Source of the DNA: Rhodoglobus vestalii
GTDB taxonomy: Bacteria; Actinomycetota; Actinomycetes; Actinomycetales; Microbacteriaceae
Length of the DNA: 64,000 nucleotides
NCBI RefSeq assembly: GCF_006788895.1
Contig: NZ_VFRA01000001.1
Coordinates: forward strand, 1,116,001-1,180,000
Direction: 5' to 3'
This document shows positions 35,173 to 43,535 of the stretch, piece by piece (position 1 is the first letter of the stretch; each line of letters starts with the position of its first letter). A program made the position numbers and the translations under genes. Under the pieces are notes generated by a model. The model did no database searches, was not told the DNA's origin, and saw only the letters and a program-made list of their open reading frames with translations.

Positions 35173-36239
35173 GATATAGACCCGTCTCTCATTCTGTGTG
35201 TGGCGGTGGCGGTTGTGGTGGCAACGCTCGGAGTGATCGTCACCCCACTGGCGCCAAAGCTCAACGGTACGGCCTCTGCGCCCGCTTCGGTAAAAGCTTC
35301 GGCTAGCCGCGCAGCCGATTCTCCTCTCCTGGCGAACACCAGGCCGACGTCTCCGCCGCCCGCACCGGAGGTTTTGAAGACGCCGCCGAGGTCGGCCGCG
35401 AGTGAATGCAACTGCAGGTGGTGTTCGCTGACGATGCCCGCACCGGCATGCGTGTCGAGTTCGACGAGCGCATCGAAGTAGTCGGATGCGAGACGGAGGA
35501 AGTCCTCAGCGGAGTGCACGGCATCCTGTGCCGTATGTGCGAGCGCGGAAAGACGTTCGATGTCTGTGCGATATCGGGCGGTGTCTTGTGCCGCGTAATC
35601 TGTGACCTTTCCGACAAGCTCTGTTGTGCTGCTGCCGGTGCCGGTGACGACGGCCATGATCTCGAGTTCCTGCGGCCAAACCAGCGATGTTGGTGCCGTA
35701 TCGCGCACATAGCTGATGAGGCCGCCATAACTACTGGAGGCGACATCTCCTCCGCTGCCCGTGCCGCGCTGTGCGGAGCGGTGGGCTTCCGTGGCGAGAA
35801 TCCGGATCTGTTCCCGGCTCGGCGAGCGCCCGGCAGCAGTCAAGAGAGCGGATGTGAGTGCCGTGGCAACCGCCGCGCTGGACCCCAGCCCCAGCTTGTG
35901 CCCCGAAGCGAAAAATGCCGTGCTGTCGATGGTGATCGAGAGGGTGCCTGTGCAGCGAACCACCGTCCGCACCGCGTCGAAAACCCGCAACCGGGTGTGT
36001 GTGCGCCCGTCACAGTCTGCTGGGATGCTTCCGTCGGCCTCGAGTGTGAGGGAGTCCAGGTCGAGGCCGGGCGTGCTCAGGTGCCAGCGATCATCATCCG
36101 ATGGTGCGACGGTGACGGTGACGCGGCGGTCGACGGCGGCCAGCAGTGCCGGTGCGCCATCCAACACCGCATATTCGCCGAGCAGGAACAGCTTGCCCGG
36201 CGCGGAGGCTTCGATGATCGTCGCGGCAGCGGTCGTCAT
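35169..36239 (-). CDS. Phosphomevalonate kinase
   Basis: A 356-residue GHMP kinase converting 5-phosphomevalonate to the diphosphate. N-terminal motif ASAPGKLFLLGEYAVLDGAP, ATP loop LGLGSSAAVATALTS, GTGSGGDVASSSYGGLI and C-terminal TSGAGGGDVGLVF are all present. The GTGSGGDVA block is typical of bacterial phosphomevalonate kinases. The start is chosen at 36239, where ATG overlaps the decarboxylase stop (ATGA); the longer frame adds an arginine-rich 35 residues inside the upstream gene. Middle gene of the minus-strand mevalonate arm. Confidence 0.93.
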   Translation of the reverse strand: MTTAAATIIEASAPGKLFLLGEYAVLDGAPALLAAVDRRVTVTVAPSDDDRWHLSTPGLDLDSLTLEADGSIPADCDGRTHTRLRVFDAVRTVVRCTGTLSITIDSTAFFASGHKLGLGSSAAVATALTSALLTAAGRSPSREQIRILATEAHRSAQRGTGSGGDVASSSYGGLISYVRDTAPTSLVWPQELEIMAVVTGTGSSTTELVGKVTDYAAQDTARYRTDIERLSALAHTAQDAVHSAEDFLRLASDYFDALVELDTHAGAGIVSEHHLQLHSLAADLGGVFKTSGAGGGDVGLVFARRGESAARLAEAFTEAGAEAVPLSFGASGVTITPSVATTTATATHRMRDGSIS

Positions 36240-37228
36240 GACAGCAGTTGTGCGCCGCGACCGAGCGTGCTGATTCTGGTCTCGTGCACTCCAGCGACCT
36301 GGCCCAGAGCATCCGCCACCGTCCGGGCGTGCTCGGGCGGGCACAGGGCCTTCACCTGGGGGCCGGCGTCGATGGTGAAGTAGACCGGGATGCCGTTGGC
36401 ACGCAGCTCGCGCACGGCATGGATCGCAGCCATTGTGGCCGCGTTCCAGTACAGCAGTGCGGGGCGGGTGGACATCATGAGTCCGTGCAGCTTAAGGCAG
36501 CTGTACTCGGCGAGCTCCCCGAGTTGTTGGAATTCGCGGTTTGCGATGGCGAGCCGCATGGCCGCGACGTCGTCATTGCCGGTGTCGACCCAGGCCGGGT
36601 AGAACGGCGAGGTCAGTGCGCTTCCGCCCATTCCCGTCGTCGAATTGACGCTCTTCTGTCCGAGTTCGGTGATGGCGATAACGACGGTCAGTGGCCAGGC
36701 CGCCGCGGCGAGTACAGGCTCGGCGAAGGAGTCGAGGCCGTCGGCGCGGGTTCCGGCATGCAACTCGACGATGCCGCCGAACAGCGAACGGGCGGCAGAC
36801 CCGGAGCCGCGGCGCGCGAGGATTGACAGCTCCCGGTCCTTCAGTGACAGTCCGGCAGCAGAACTGGCCGCGACCGCGAGTGCGGCGAATCCGGATGCCG
36901 AGGAGGCGAGTCCCGCCGCCGTCGGAAAGTTGTTCGTTGACTCGACCACTGCCCGGCTGCCGACACCGGAGCTGTCGCGAACGATGTCAAGCAGGTGGCT
37001 GGCCCTGGTCGCATCCGCACGGGTTCCCGCCAGCCAGAACTCGTCCTGCTCGAGCCCGGGACGAAAGGTAACCGTGGTATCGGTCGACAGTGCGTCGAGG
37101 GTGAGCGAAATCGAGCCGACGGCGGGAATGTTCAGTGCGGCGTCGCGCTTTCCCCAGTATTTGATGAGGGCGATGTTGCTGTGCGCACGAGCGGTCGCGG
37201 TGCGGTCACCACCGAGAGGTTTGTCCAC
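36236..37228 (-). CDS. mvaD: Diphosphomevalonate decarboxylase
   Basis: A 330-residue GHMP enzyme making isopentenyl diphosphate. It has the family opening ATARAHSNIALIKYWGKRD, the ATP loop NFPTAAGLASSASGFAAL, RRGSGSAARSLFGGIVELHA, and MRLAIANREFQQLGELAEYS near the C-terminus. The length is normal. It is the first gene of the minus-strand arm. The large inverted repeat lies 25 bp upstream. No isopentenyl diphosphate isomerase gene is visible in the cluster. Confidence 0.95.
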   Translation of the reverse strand: MDKPLGGDRTATARAHSNIALIKYWGKRDAALNIPAVGSISLTLDALSTDTTVTFRPGLEQDEFWLAGTRADATRASHLLDIVRDSSGVGSRAVVESTNNFPTAAGLASSASGFAALAVAASSAAGLSLKDRELSILARRGSGSAARSLFGGIVELHAGTRADGLDSFAEPVLAAAAWPLTVVIAITELGQKSVNSTTGMGGSALTSPFYPAWVDTGNDDVAAMRLAIANREFQQLGELAEYSCLKLHGLMMSTRPALLYWNAATMAAIHAVRELRANGIPVYFTIDAGPQVKALCPPEHARTVADALGQVAGVHETRISTLGRGAQLLS

Positions 37229-37253
37229 TGGGTGCTCCGATCGGGTTCATGAC

Positions 37254-37317
37254 ATTTTAGCAAGGCTTACGTCGCATGTTGGCCGTGGTATGAGCGCGGC
37301 GTAAGCCTTGCTAAAAT
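37254..37317. promoter_or_regulatory. Large inverted repeat in the divergent mevalonate promoter region
   Basis: The left arm (37254-37275) starts ATTTTAGCAAGGCTTACG. The right arm (37296-37317) is its reverse complement over 22 bp with one mismatch, and the two are separated by 20 bp. Each arm contains a smaller imperfect palindrome TTAGC-AAG-GCTTA, so it looks like two dimer-binding sites. The arms lie between the divergent starts of mvaD and the HMG-CoA synthase gene and could control both. The arms only weakly resemble the iron boxes at 5704 and 12016. Confidence 0.65.
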
Positions 37318-37382
37318 TGGCCCTGCGGCTGGGAGCCAGTTGCAGTCGAATAACCAAACGAGAGTGCAAACGGTAACTACTG

Positions 37383-38873
37383 GTGTCTGGAATAAGTGGT
37401 CTGTCCCTGTATCTTCCGCAGTATCGTGTGCGGCTCGAAGACTGGTCTGAGTGGAACGACGAACCCTGGGGCAGAGTTCAGGGTGTTGTGGGGCGATCCT
37501 TCCGGATGCGTGGTCCGGGTCAGAGCGTCTACACGCTTGCGGCCAACGCGGTCTGGCGTCTCATCCGCGACTACGACATCGACCCTGCGCGGGTCGGGAT
37601 GCTCGCTCTCGGCACCGAATCGAGCAGCGACAACTCCGCGGGTGCCATCATCATCAAGGGCATGATCAACGACGCGCTTCTCGCCCACGGCCGCCCCGAG
37701 TTGGCTAGGGACTGCGAGGTTCCGGAGTTCAAGCACGCCTGCCTGGGTGGCGTTTATGGCCTCAAGGCGGCACTGCGTTATTTGGCCGCGGATGGTGCAG
37801 GCCGCCTGGCGATCGTGGTCTGCGCCGATATCGCCGAGTACGCGATCGGGTCCAGCGGTGAGCCGACCCAGGGTGCCGGCGCGGTAGCAATGCTGGTAGA
37901 TGGCGATGCGAAGCTTCTCGAAATTGATTTGGCGGCATCCGGCAGCGACTCGGAATACCGGATGGTGGACTTTCGTAAACCTTTCGCGCGCTTTCACCAG
38001 CCGCCACGCGACGATGGCCAGATTCAGGACCTGCCGGTGTTCAACGGTCGCTACTCGACGAGTTGCTACATCGATGCGACTCACCACGCCATGGAGGCGA
38101 TGCTCGCCAAACGTGTCGCTCGCCGCGGTGACGGCTACCGGCCGGTCGACTACTTCGACGAAGTCGATTCCGTCTTCATGCACCGGCCGTACCATCGGAT
38201 GCCCGCCACCGGCTGGGTGATGGCCTACCTGTTTGAGCTCGCAGCAGACGATGCCGGACGTGAGCAGTTGCGCGTTTACTGTGCTGATGCTGGAATCGAC
38301 GCCGATACGTTGCTCGCCGAACTCACGGCACCGTCACCGTTCCGCCGCCACGGGGTGACCGTGGGTGAAGACACCGAAGACGTCTTCCCTCTCGCCAAAG
38401 CACTTCGCCAGTACCTGCGCAAAACACCGCTGTGGGGGTCGTTGGTGGGGGAGAAGCTCGGGCTCGGTTCAGAGGCCATGCGCGATCTCGGCAACCTGTA
38501 CACGGCTGCGCTGCCGGCGTGGCTTGCTTCTGGCCTTCGCCAGGCGGTGGACGACAAGCTCGACATTGCGGGGCAGGAGTGGCTGGCACTGGGCTACGGC
38601 AGCGGTGACGCCGCAGAAGCGCTGCCCATGCGGGTGGGTGCCGGTTGGCGCGACGCCGCAGCACGCATCAACTTCGCGGAGGCCCTCGGAACGCCGACCG
38701 ACCTCACCGAAGCCGAGTACCTCGCCCTGCATGAGGGGCGAACCTCACAAGTGCAGGCTGCGCCAGCGCACGATGAGTTCGTAGTCGACCATGTCGGCAC
38801 ACTCGACGGCCCGGAATTCTACGATCTCGGGATCGAATACTACCGTTTCGTGGGGCCAGCAACCGGTAGCTGA
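37383..38873 (+). CDS. Hydroxymethylglutaryl-CoA synthase family protein, long form
   Basis: A 496-residue thiolase-fold enzyme condensing acetyl-CoA and acetoacetyl-CoA. Glu region GTESSSDNSAGA, nucleophile Cys in EFKHACLGGVYGL, the GAGAVAMLV block, and His region DSVFMHRPYHRMPATGW are present. It is about 100 residues longer than the common bacterial form (about 390), with an extra C-terminal part (residues about 390-496). The start is GTG at 37383. It is the only mevalonate gene on the plus strand, divergent from the other arm, and is followed 65 bp later by an aconitase-family gene. Confidence 0.88.
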   Translation: MSGISGLSLYLPQYRVRLEDWSEWNDEPWGRVQGVVGRSFRMRGPGQSVYTLAANAVWRLIRDYDIDPARVGMLALGTESSSDNSAGAIIIKGMINDALLAHGRPELARDCEVPEFKHACLGGVYGLKAALRYLAADGAGRLAIVVCADIAEYAIGSSGEPTQGAGAVAMLVDGDAKLLEIDLAASGSDSEYRMVDFRKPFARFHQPPRDDGQIQDLPVFNGRYSTSCYIDATHHAMEAMLAKRVARRGDGYRPVDYFDEVDSVFMHRPYHRMPATGWVMAYLFELAADDAGREQLRVYCADAGIDADTLLAELTAPSPFRRHGVTVGEDTEDVFPLAKALRQYLRKTPLWGSLVGEKLGLGSEAMRDLGNLYTAALPAWLASGLRQAVDDKLDIAGQEWLALGYGSGDAAEALPMRVGAGWRDAAARINFAEALGTPTDLTEAEYLALHEGRTSQVQAAPAHDEFVVDHVGTLDGPEFYDLGIEYYRFVGPATGS

Positions 38874-38938
38874 ATTGTGCAATCCGGTTGCCTTGCGTGA
38901 CGGCCGCGCCTAGGTTGGATGTAAGGCAGGGAGGCCTC

Positions 38939-40906
38939 ATGGTGAACGTCGGCGGTGCACAGAATGTCGCAGAGAAACTCATCGCCTCACATCTTGTGTC
39001 CGGGGAGATGAGGCCGGGCGCGGAGATCGCGCTGCAGATCGACCAGACCCTCACACAGGATGCGACGGGAACGCTGGTCATGCTCGAACTGGAGGCGCTT
39101 GGTCTCGACCGCGCCAAGACCGAGGTTTCGGTTCAGTACGTGGACCACAACCTGCTGCAGGCCGATAACAAGAACGCTGAAGACCACGACTTCTTGCGCT
39201 CCGCGTGCCGGCGCTTCGGCATCTGGTTCTCGAAGGCCGGCAACGGAGTGTCCCACCCCACGCACATGCAGCGTTTCGGCATTCCGGGCAAGACCATGGT
39301 TGGCTCTGACAGCCACACACCGGCGGCGGGTTCACTGGGAATGCTGGCCATGGGGGTCGGGGGGCTGGAGGTGGCGACGGCGATCGCGGGTCAGCCCGTC
39401 AGCATCCGGATGCCAGAGATCTGGGGGGTGCACCTCACGGGCGCATTGCCTCCGTGGGTGAGCGCCAAGGATGTGATACTTGAGATGCTGCGCCGTCACG
39501 ATGTGAAGGGTGGCGTGGGCCGCATCATCGAGTATTACGGGCCGGGTCTCGCAACGCTCACAGCGATGGACCGGCACGTGATTGCGAACATGGGCGCGGA
39601 GCTCGGCGCGACGACCACCGTGTTCCCCGCCGACGAGCAGGTGCGCACTTTCCTGCAGGCCGAGCAACGCGAGAGCGACTTCGTCGAGCTGCTGGCGGAT
39701 GCCGGCGCCAGCTACGATGTCTACGAGGAGATTGACCTCTCCACACTCATCCCACTCATTGCCCTGCCGAGCTCGCCCGGCAAGGTTGTGCCGGTGACCG
39801 AGGTGGCTGGGCGCCCCGTGGAACAGGTGGTGATCGGCTCGTCCGCGAATCCCGGCCTGCGCGACTTCGCAATTGTCGGGGCCATCCTGAAGGGACGTCA
39901 AACGTATCCGGGCCTCTCGCTTGACGTGAACCCGAGTTCGCGCCAGATTCTTCAGGACCTCACGCTGATGGGGGCGACGCTCGATCTCGTCGCTGCGGGC
40001 GCGCGTCTGCACCAGTCCGGCTGTATGGGCTGCATCGGCATGGGCCAGGCGCCAGCCGTGGGACGCATCAGCCTGCGAACCATGCCCCGCAACTTTCCGG
40101 GTCGCAGTGGAACGAGGGAGGACTCCGTGTATCTCTGTTCGCCCGAGACGGGAGCCGCTGCGGCACTAACGGGCGTGATCACCGACCCGCGCAATCTGCC
40201 CGGTCTGCTCGACATCGACTATCCCGAGCTTGTGCTGCCGACAGTCTCCAGCGTGAACCTCGCCATGCTTGAGGCGCCGTTGTCGGCCGAGGAGTCGGCC
40301 GGTGTGGAGTTGGTGAAGGGTTCGAACATCTCGTCGCTGCCCGACTTCGATCCGCTCGCGAACCGTATTGAGGCTCCGGTGCTGCTCAAGGTCGGGGACA
40401 ACATCTCCACCGACGAGATTCTGCCTGCTGGCGCGGTGGTGCTTCCCTACCGCAGCAATATCCCTAAGCTGGCCGAGTTCACGTACTACATGCTCGACGA
40501 GACATACGCCTCGCGGGCAGTTGAGTCCCGGGACTGGGGTGGTCACATCATCGTGGGCGGCGCGAACTACGGGCAGGGTTCGTCGCGCGAGCACGCCGCC
40601 ATCACACCTCGCTTCCTCGGGCTTCACGCCGTGATTGCGGTCTCGTTCGCGCGCATCCACTGGCAGAACCTCGCCAACTTTGGGGTTCTAGCCCTCGAAT
40701 TCGCGGATGCCGCAGACCACGAGCGCGTGCAGCAGGGCGACATACTCGTGCTCGACGATCTGCGGGAGACAATCGCACGGTCGGGCGTGCTCACGGTGCA
40801 CAACAGCACACGCGACGAGGACTACCCGCTCACCCACCGGCTCTCGCCCCGACAGGTTCAGATGGTGCTCGACGGCGGGCTGATTCCCTGGTTGCGGCGG
40901 TCGTGA
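38939..40906 (+). CDS. Aconitase-family [4Fe-4S] hydro-lyase (LeuC-LeuD-type fusion)
   Basis: A 655-residue protein of the short aconitase type. SDSHTPAAGSLGMLAMGVGG (from about 123), cluster-ligand block SGCMGCIGMG, and the swivelling domain with ANYGQGSSREHAA are intact. It probably interconverts citrate and isocitrate or a related hydroxy-acid pair, but is shorter than the usual about 900-residue actinobacterial AcnA. The start is set at ATG 38939, behind GGGAGG. It lies next to mevalonate and suf genes, the latter being able to supply its cluster. A special substrate is possible but not shown. Confidence 0.85.
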   Translation: MVNVGGAQNVAEKLIASHLVSGEMRPGAEIALQIDQTLTQDATGTLVMLELEALGLDRAKTEVSVQYVDHNLLQADNKNAEDHDFLRSACRRFGIWFSKAGNGVSHPTHMQRFGIPGKTMVGSDSHTPAAGSLGMLAMGVGGLEVATAIAGQPVSIRMPEIWGVHLTGALPPWVSAKDVILEMLRRHDVKGGVGRIIEYYGPGLATLTAMDRHVIANMGAELGATTTVFPADEQVRTFLQAEQRESDFVELLADAGASYDVYEEIDLSTLIPLIALPSSPGKVVPVTEVAGRPVEQVVIGSSANPGLRDFAIVGAILKGRQTYPGLSLDVNPSSRQILQDLTLMGATLDLVAAGARLHQSGCMGCIGMGQAPAVGRISLRTMPRNFPGRSGTREDSVYLCSPETGAAAALTGVITDPRNLPGLLDIDYPELVLPTVSSVNLAMLEAPLSAEESAGVELVKGSNISSLPDFDPLANRIEAPVLLKVGDNISTDEILPAGAVVLPYRSNIPKLAEFTYYMLDETYASRAVESRDWGGHIIVGGANYGQGSSREHAAITPRFLGLHAVIAVSFARIHWQNLANFGVLALEFADAADHERVQQGDILVLDDLRETIARSGVLTVHNSTRDEDYPLTHRLSPRQVQMVLDGGLIPWLRRS

Positions 40907-41002
40907 ACAGGAGCGATCACCACATCAACTCACCCCACAAACTAGACCTACACCTAGGTGAACGCGACCCGCGGCAACTCTCCTTCGCTCCTGTGCTGAG
41001 CA

Positions 41003-41035
41003 GCCCTGGGCAGGGTGCCCTCTGGGGCAACAGGG
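41003..41035. terminator. Possible bidirectional hairpin between convergent genes
   Basis: GCCCTG and CAGGGC flank an inner TGCCC...GGGCA pairing region between the aconitase-family and MFS stops. The structure is plausible, but the stem is interrupted and no T tract is seen. Confidence 0.35.
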
Positions 41036-41038
41036 CCT

Positions 41039-42418
41039 CTATTCGGGCAACTTCTTGCCGCCCAGTTCGGGCAGGGCAAACGCCACACCCGCGGCGAGCA
41101 CGAAGACAATTCCGAAGACGACAAAGAGTAATATCGGGCCGCCGAGACCGAGCAGCGGAGGGACCAGCAGTGGCGCCGCGATCGACGCGATGCGGCCAAA
41201 GCCCGCTGCAGCGCCGGTTCCGGATCCGCGCAAACGGGTCGGGTAGAGTTCGGGCGTGATCGCATAGAGGGCACCCCAGGCTCCGAGATTGAAGAACGAC
41301 AGAAGCATGCCGAAGCCAATGATCTGGGCTTCGCTCCCGTTGACGGCGCCGAAACCGAAGGCGACTGCCGAAACCGCTGAGCCGATCAGGAACGTCGACA
41401 GGGTGATGCGACGTCCCCATTTTTCGACCAGATACGCCGACGCTGCGTAGCCAGGTAGCTGAGCCAACGTAATGATGAGGGTAAATTCGAAGGACTTCAC
41501 GAGCGGGAACCCGGCACCGACCAGCAGGGTCGGAAGCCAGATAAAGGCTCCATAGTACGAGAAGTTCACCAGAAACCAGACGAGCCAGATCAGGATGCTG
41601 CGGCGCCGCCATTCTCCGGAGAACAGATCCGCCAGTCGCGAGCGCTGTTCTGGCACTACGGCGTGCAGACTGCCCTGGGTGGGGTCAACCGCGCCAACCG
41701 CCCCCGAGACGTCAGAGACGATGCCAGCCGAAGCCTCAAATTGCACGACGATACTTTCAGCCTCCGCGTGTCGTCCCTTCGACTGAAGGAATCTGACGGA
41801 CTCGGGCATCCGCAGTCGGACGAACACAGCCCACACCGCCGGTAGCATGCCGATCAGCAGCGCCAGGCGCCAACCGTCGGGGCTGGCGGGAATGACCAGG
41901 TACCCCACGACGGCGGCGCCAAGCCACCCGATGGCCCAGAATCCTTCCAGTAGTACGACAACTCGTCCGCGGATGCGCCGCGGTGCGAACTCACTCACCA
42001 GCGTTGCCACGACCGGAAGTTCTGCGCCAAGGCCAAGCCCGACGATGAACCGCAGCAGGAGCAGAATACCGACAGACCAAGCCAGTGCTGATGCACCGGT
42101 GGCTACCCCGTAAAGCAGCAGGGTGAGCACAAAGACCTGTTTGCGGCCCAACTTGTCCGCCAGGATGCCGCCGAGGGCAGCTCCAACGGCCATCCCGGCG
42201 AAACCGGCCGCCGCCACCCAGGACAGGCTGGCGGCATCCGCCTTCCACGTCACGGAAAGCTGTGCGATGACAAACGAAATCAGTCCGACGTCAAAAGCAT
42301 CAAGAGCCCAACCAACCCCGGAACCGGCCAACAGGGAGCGGTGGCGACGCGTGAACGGCAAACGGTCCAGACGCTCCGTGAGTGATTCGCGCGGCAGACT
42401 GTTGAGGATGTTAGACAT
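41039..42418 (-). CDS. MFS transporter, sugar/organic-acid porter type
   Basis: A 459-residue 12-helix major facilitator. Helix 2-3 loop GGILADKLGRKQVFVLTLLL (G-x-x-x-D-x-x-G-R-K) and the helix 4 region LGLGAELPVVATLVSEFAPR, then RRIRGRVVVLLEGFW, fit the sugar-porter/aromatic-acid-symporter branch. The long central loop (about residues 200-250) is cytoplasmic. The substrate cannot be inferred. The start is set at 42418 (MSNILNSL); the longer frame runs into the SufT gene. It lies just downstream of the suf operon, 27 bp after its last stop. Confidence 0.85.
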   Translation of the reverse strand: MSNILNSLPRESLTERLDRLPFTRRHRSLLAGSGVGWALDAFDVGLISFVIAQLSVTWKADAASLSWVAAAGFAGMAVGAALGGILADKLGRKQVFVLTLLLYGVATGASALAWSVGILLLLRFIVGLGLGAELPVVATLVSEFAPRRIRGRVVVLLEGFWAIGWLGAAVVGYLVIPASPDGWRLALLIGMLPAVWAVFVRLRMPESVRFLQSKGRHAEAESIVVQFEASAGIVSDVSGAVGAVDPTQGSLHAVVPEQRSRLADLFSGEWRRRSILIWLVWFLVNFSYYGAFIWLPTLLVGAGFPLVKSFEFTLIITLAQLPGYAASAYLVEKWGRRITLSTFLIGSAVSAVAFGFGAVNGSEAQIIGFGMLLSFFNLGAWGALYAITPELYPTRLRGSGTGAAAGFGRIASIAAPLLVPPLLGLGGPILLFVVFGIVFVLAAGVAFALPELGGKKLPE

Positions 42419-42444
42419 GGGTTTTCCCCAAGAGTTGCTTTCGG

Positions 42445-42996
42445 TTAGAACATTCCAAGTTGGAGCCGGGCGGCATCCGACATCCGCTCCTGGCCCCACG
42501 GCGGGTCCCAGACCAGCTCAACATCGACCTCGCTCACTCCGGCGGCCAATGTGACTTCGGCTTGCGCGTCATTCTTGAGCACGTCCCCCATACCGCAACC
42601 CGGTGCCGTCATCGACATTTTAATTTCTATCCGGTACGTGCCATCATCTAGCGGCTGTGCTTCACATTCGTAGATTAGCCCCAGATCCACAACGTTAATG
42701 GGGATTTCGGGATCAAAAACGTTTTTGAGTTGCCCCATGACCTGCTCCATGTCGAAGGGTGCCCCCTCCGCAAGCACGGTTTCGGCGATCGGCTCCGTGA
42801 GTCCGAGGGCTGCAGAATCCTCGGCACTGATTCGCACAAGGTACCCCATCGAGGTTTGGACTGTTGCGCTTCCACCCAGAGTCTGCGTGACGACGACCTG
42901 CTCGCCTTCGTGGAGGAGCATCGGCTGCCCGCCGGGAATCACCGTGGCCTGGCAGCTCTGTGAGAGTTCAAATATGTTGTAACTGCCTGAGTTCAT
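42445..42996 (-). CDS. sufT: SufT-like Fe-S assembly protein with N-terminal extension
   Basis: A 183-residue protein. The C-terminal half (about 85-175) is the MIP18/PaaD-like domain (QLKNVFDPEIPINVVDLGLI, MTAPGCGMGDVL with its Cys, ELVWDPPWGQERMS). The N-terminal half (GGQPMLLHEGEQVVVTQTLG, GYLVRISAEDSAALG) is an extension known from SufT of proteobacterial type and lacking in the usual about 110-residue actinobacterial homologue. It helps mature Fe-S proteins. Last gene of the suf operon; its start overlaps the sufU stop by 4 bp. Confidence 0.88.
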   Translation of the reverse strand: MNSGSYNIFELSQSCQATVIPGGQPMLLHEGEQVVVTQTLGGSATVQTSMGYLVRISAEDSAALGLTEPIAETVLAEGAPFDMEQVMGQLKNVFDPEIPINVVDLGLIYECEAQPLDDGTYRIEIKMSMTAPGCGMGDVLKNDAQAEVTLAAGVSEVDVELVWDPPWGQERMSDAARLQLGMF

Positions 42997-43535
42997 GAGG
43001 CTTTATCCGTTCCGTCTTGGAGGGCAACGGTTATTGTCGTGCCCTCGTTAATGGCACCCTCGTTAATGGCGTCCTCCTGAACCGCGCCTTCTTCGAGGGC
43101 GCTGTGCAAGGCCTGCCAGCACAATGTGGCACATTTGACCCGTGCCGGGTATTGCCAGACGCCCGAGAGCACCGCGAGCTTGCCCACATCGGCCGGGGGA
43201 CCATCGCTCAGAGGCTCGGTGGTGAGCATGGTGTGCACTCGGTCAAACAGGGCGAGCGCTTCGTCATTCTGGAGGCCCTTCACCGCCGACGTCATTAGTG
43301 AGGCCGATGCCTTCGAAATGGCGCATCCGTCGCCCTCGAAAGCGATATCCGCGATGCGGTCACTGTCGCGCTGCACATAGAGGCTCAGATGGTCACCACA
43401 CAGCGGGTTCACTGCCTCAACGGTCTGATGCGCGCCCTCCAACTGGCGAAAATTCCTCGGACTGTGGGCGTGTTCGATGATCATCTCCTGGTAGAGCCCC
43501 GCCATGTTGGTGCTCGCTGCCATGGTGGTACTCAT
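42993..43535 (-). CDS. sufU: SufU Fe-S assembly/sulfur-transfer protein
   Basis: A 180-residue IscU-fold protein. The three Cys positions appear in VNPLCGDH, EGDGCAISKASAS and RVKCATLCWQAL, the zinc/sulfur-acceptor set of SufU, which accepts persulfide from SufS. The C-terminal tail carries a short duplicated peptide (DAINEGAINEG), produced by a 15-bp tandem repeat near 43046-43075. The start may be ATG 43535 or an internal Met at residue 11. It overlaps the sufD stop by 4 bp. Confidence 0.92.
   Translation of the reverse strand: MSTTMAASTNMAGLYQEMIIEHAHSPRNFRQLEGAHQTVEAVNPLCGDHLSLYVQRDSDRIADIAFEGDGCAISKASASLMTSAVKGLQNDEALALFDRVHTMLTTEPLSDGPPADVGKLAVLSGVWQYPARVKCATLCWQALHSALEEGAVQEDAINEGAINEGTTITVALQDGTDKAS

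Noticed and set aside
33758..36383. Several long plus-strand frames across the mevalonate genes (for example 33758-34270, 34325-34951, 35406-36383)
   Set aside because: They are antisense shadows of the high-GC genes with full catalytic motifs on the minus strand; no family signature or ribosome binding site.
37254..37317. Iron box in the mevalonate promoter
   Set aside because: It shares TTAG and AGGCT with the DtxR consensus but has different spacing around the centre and much longer arms, so a different regulator is more likely.
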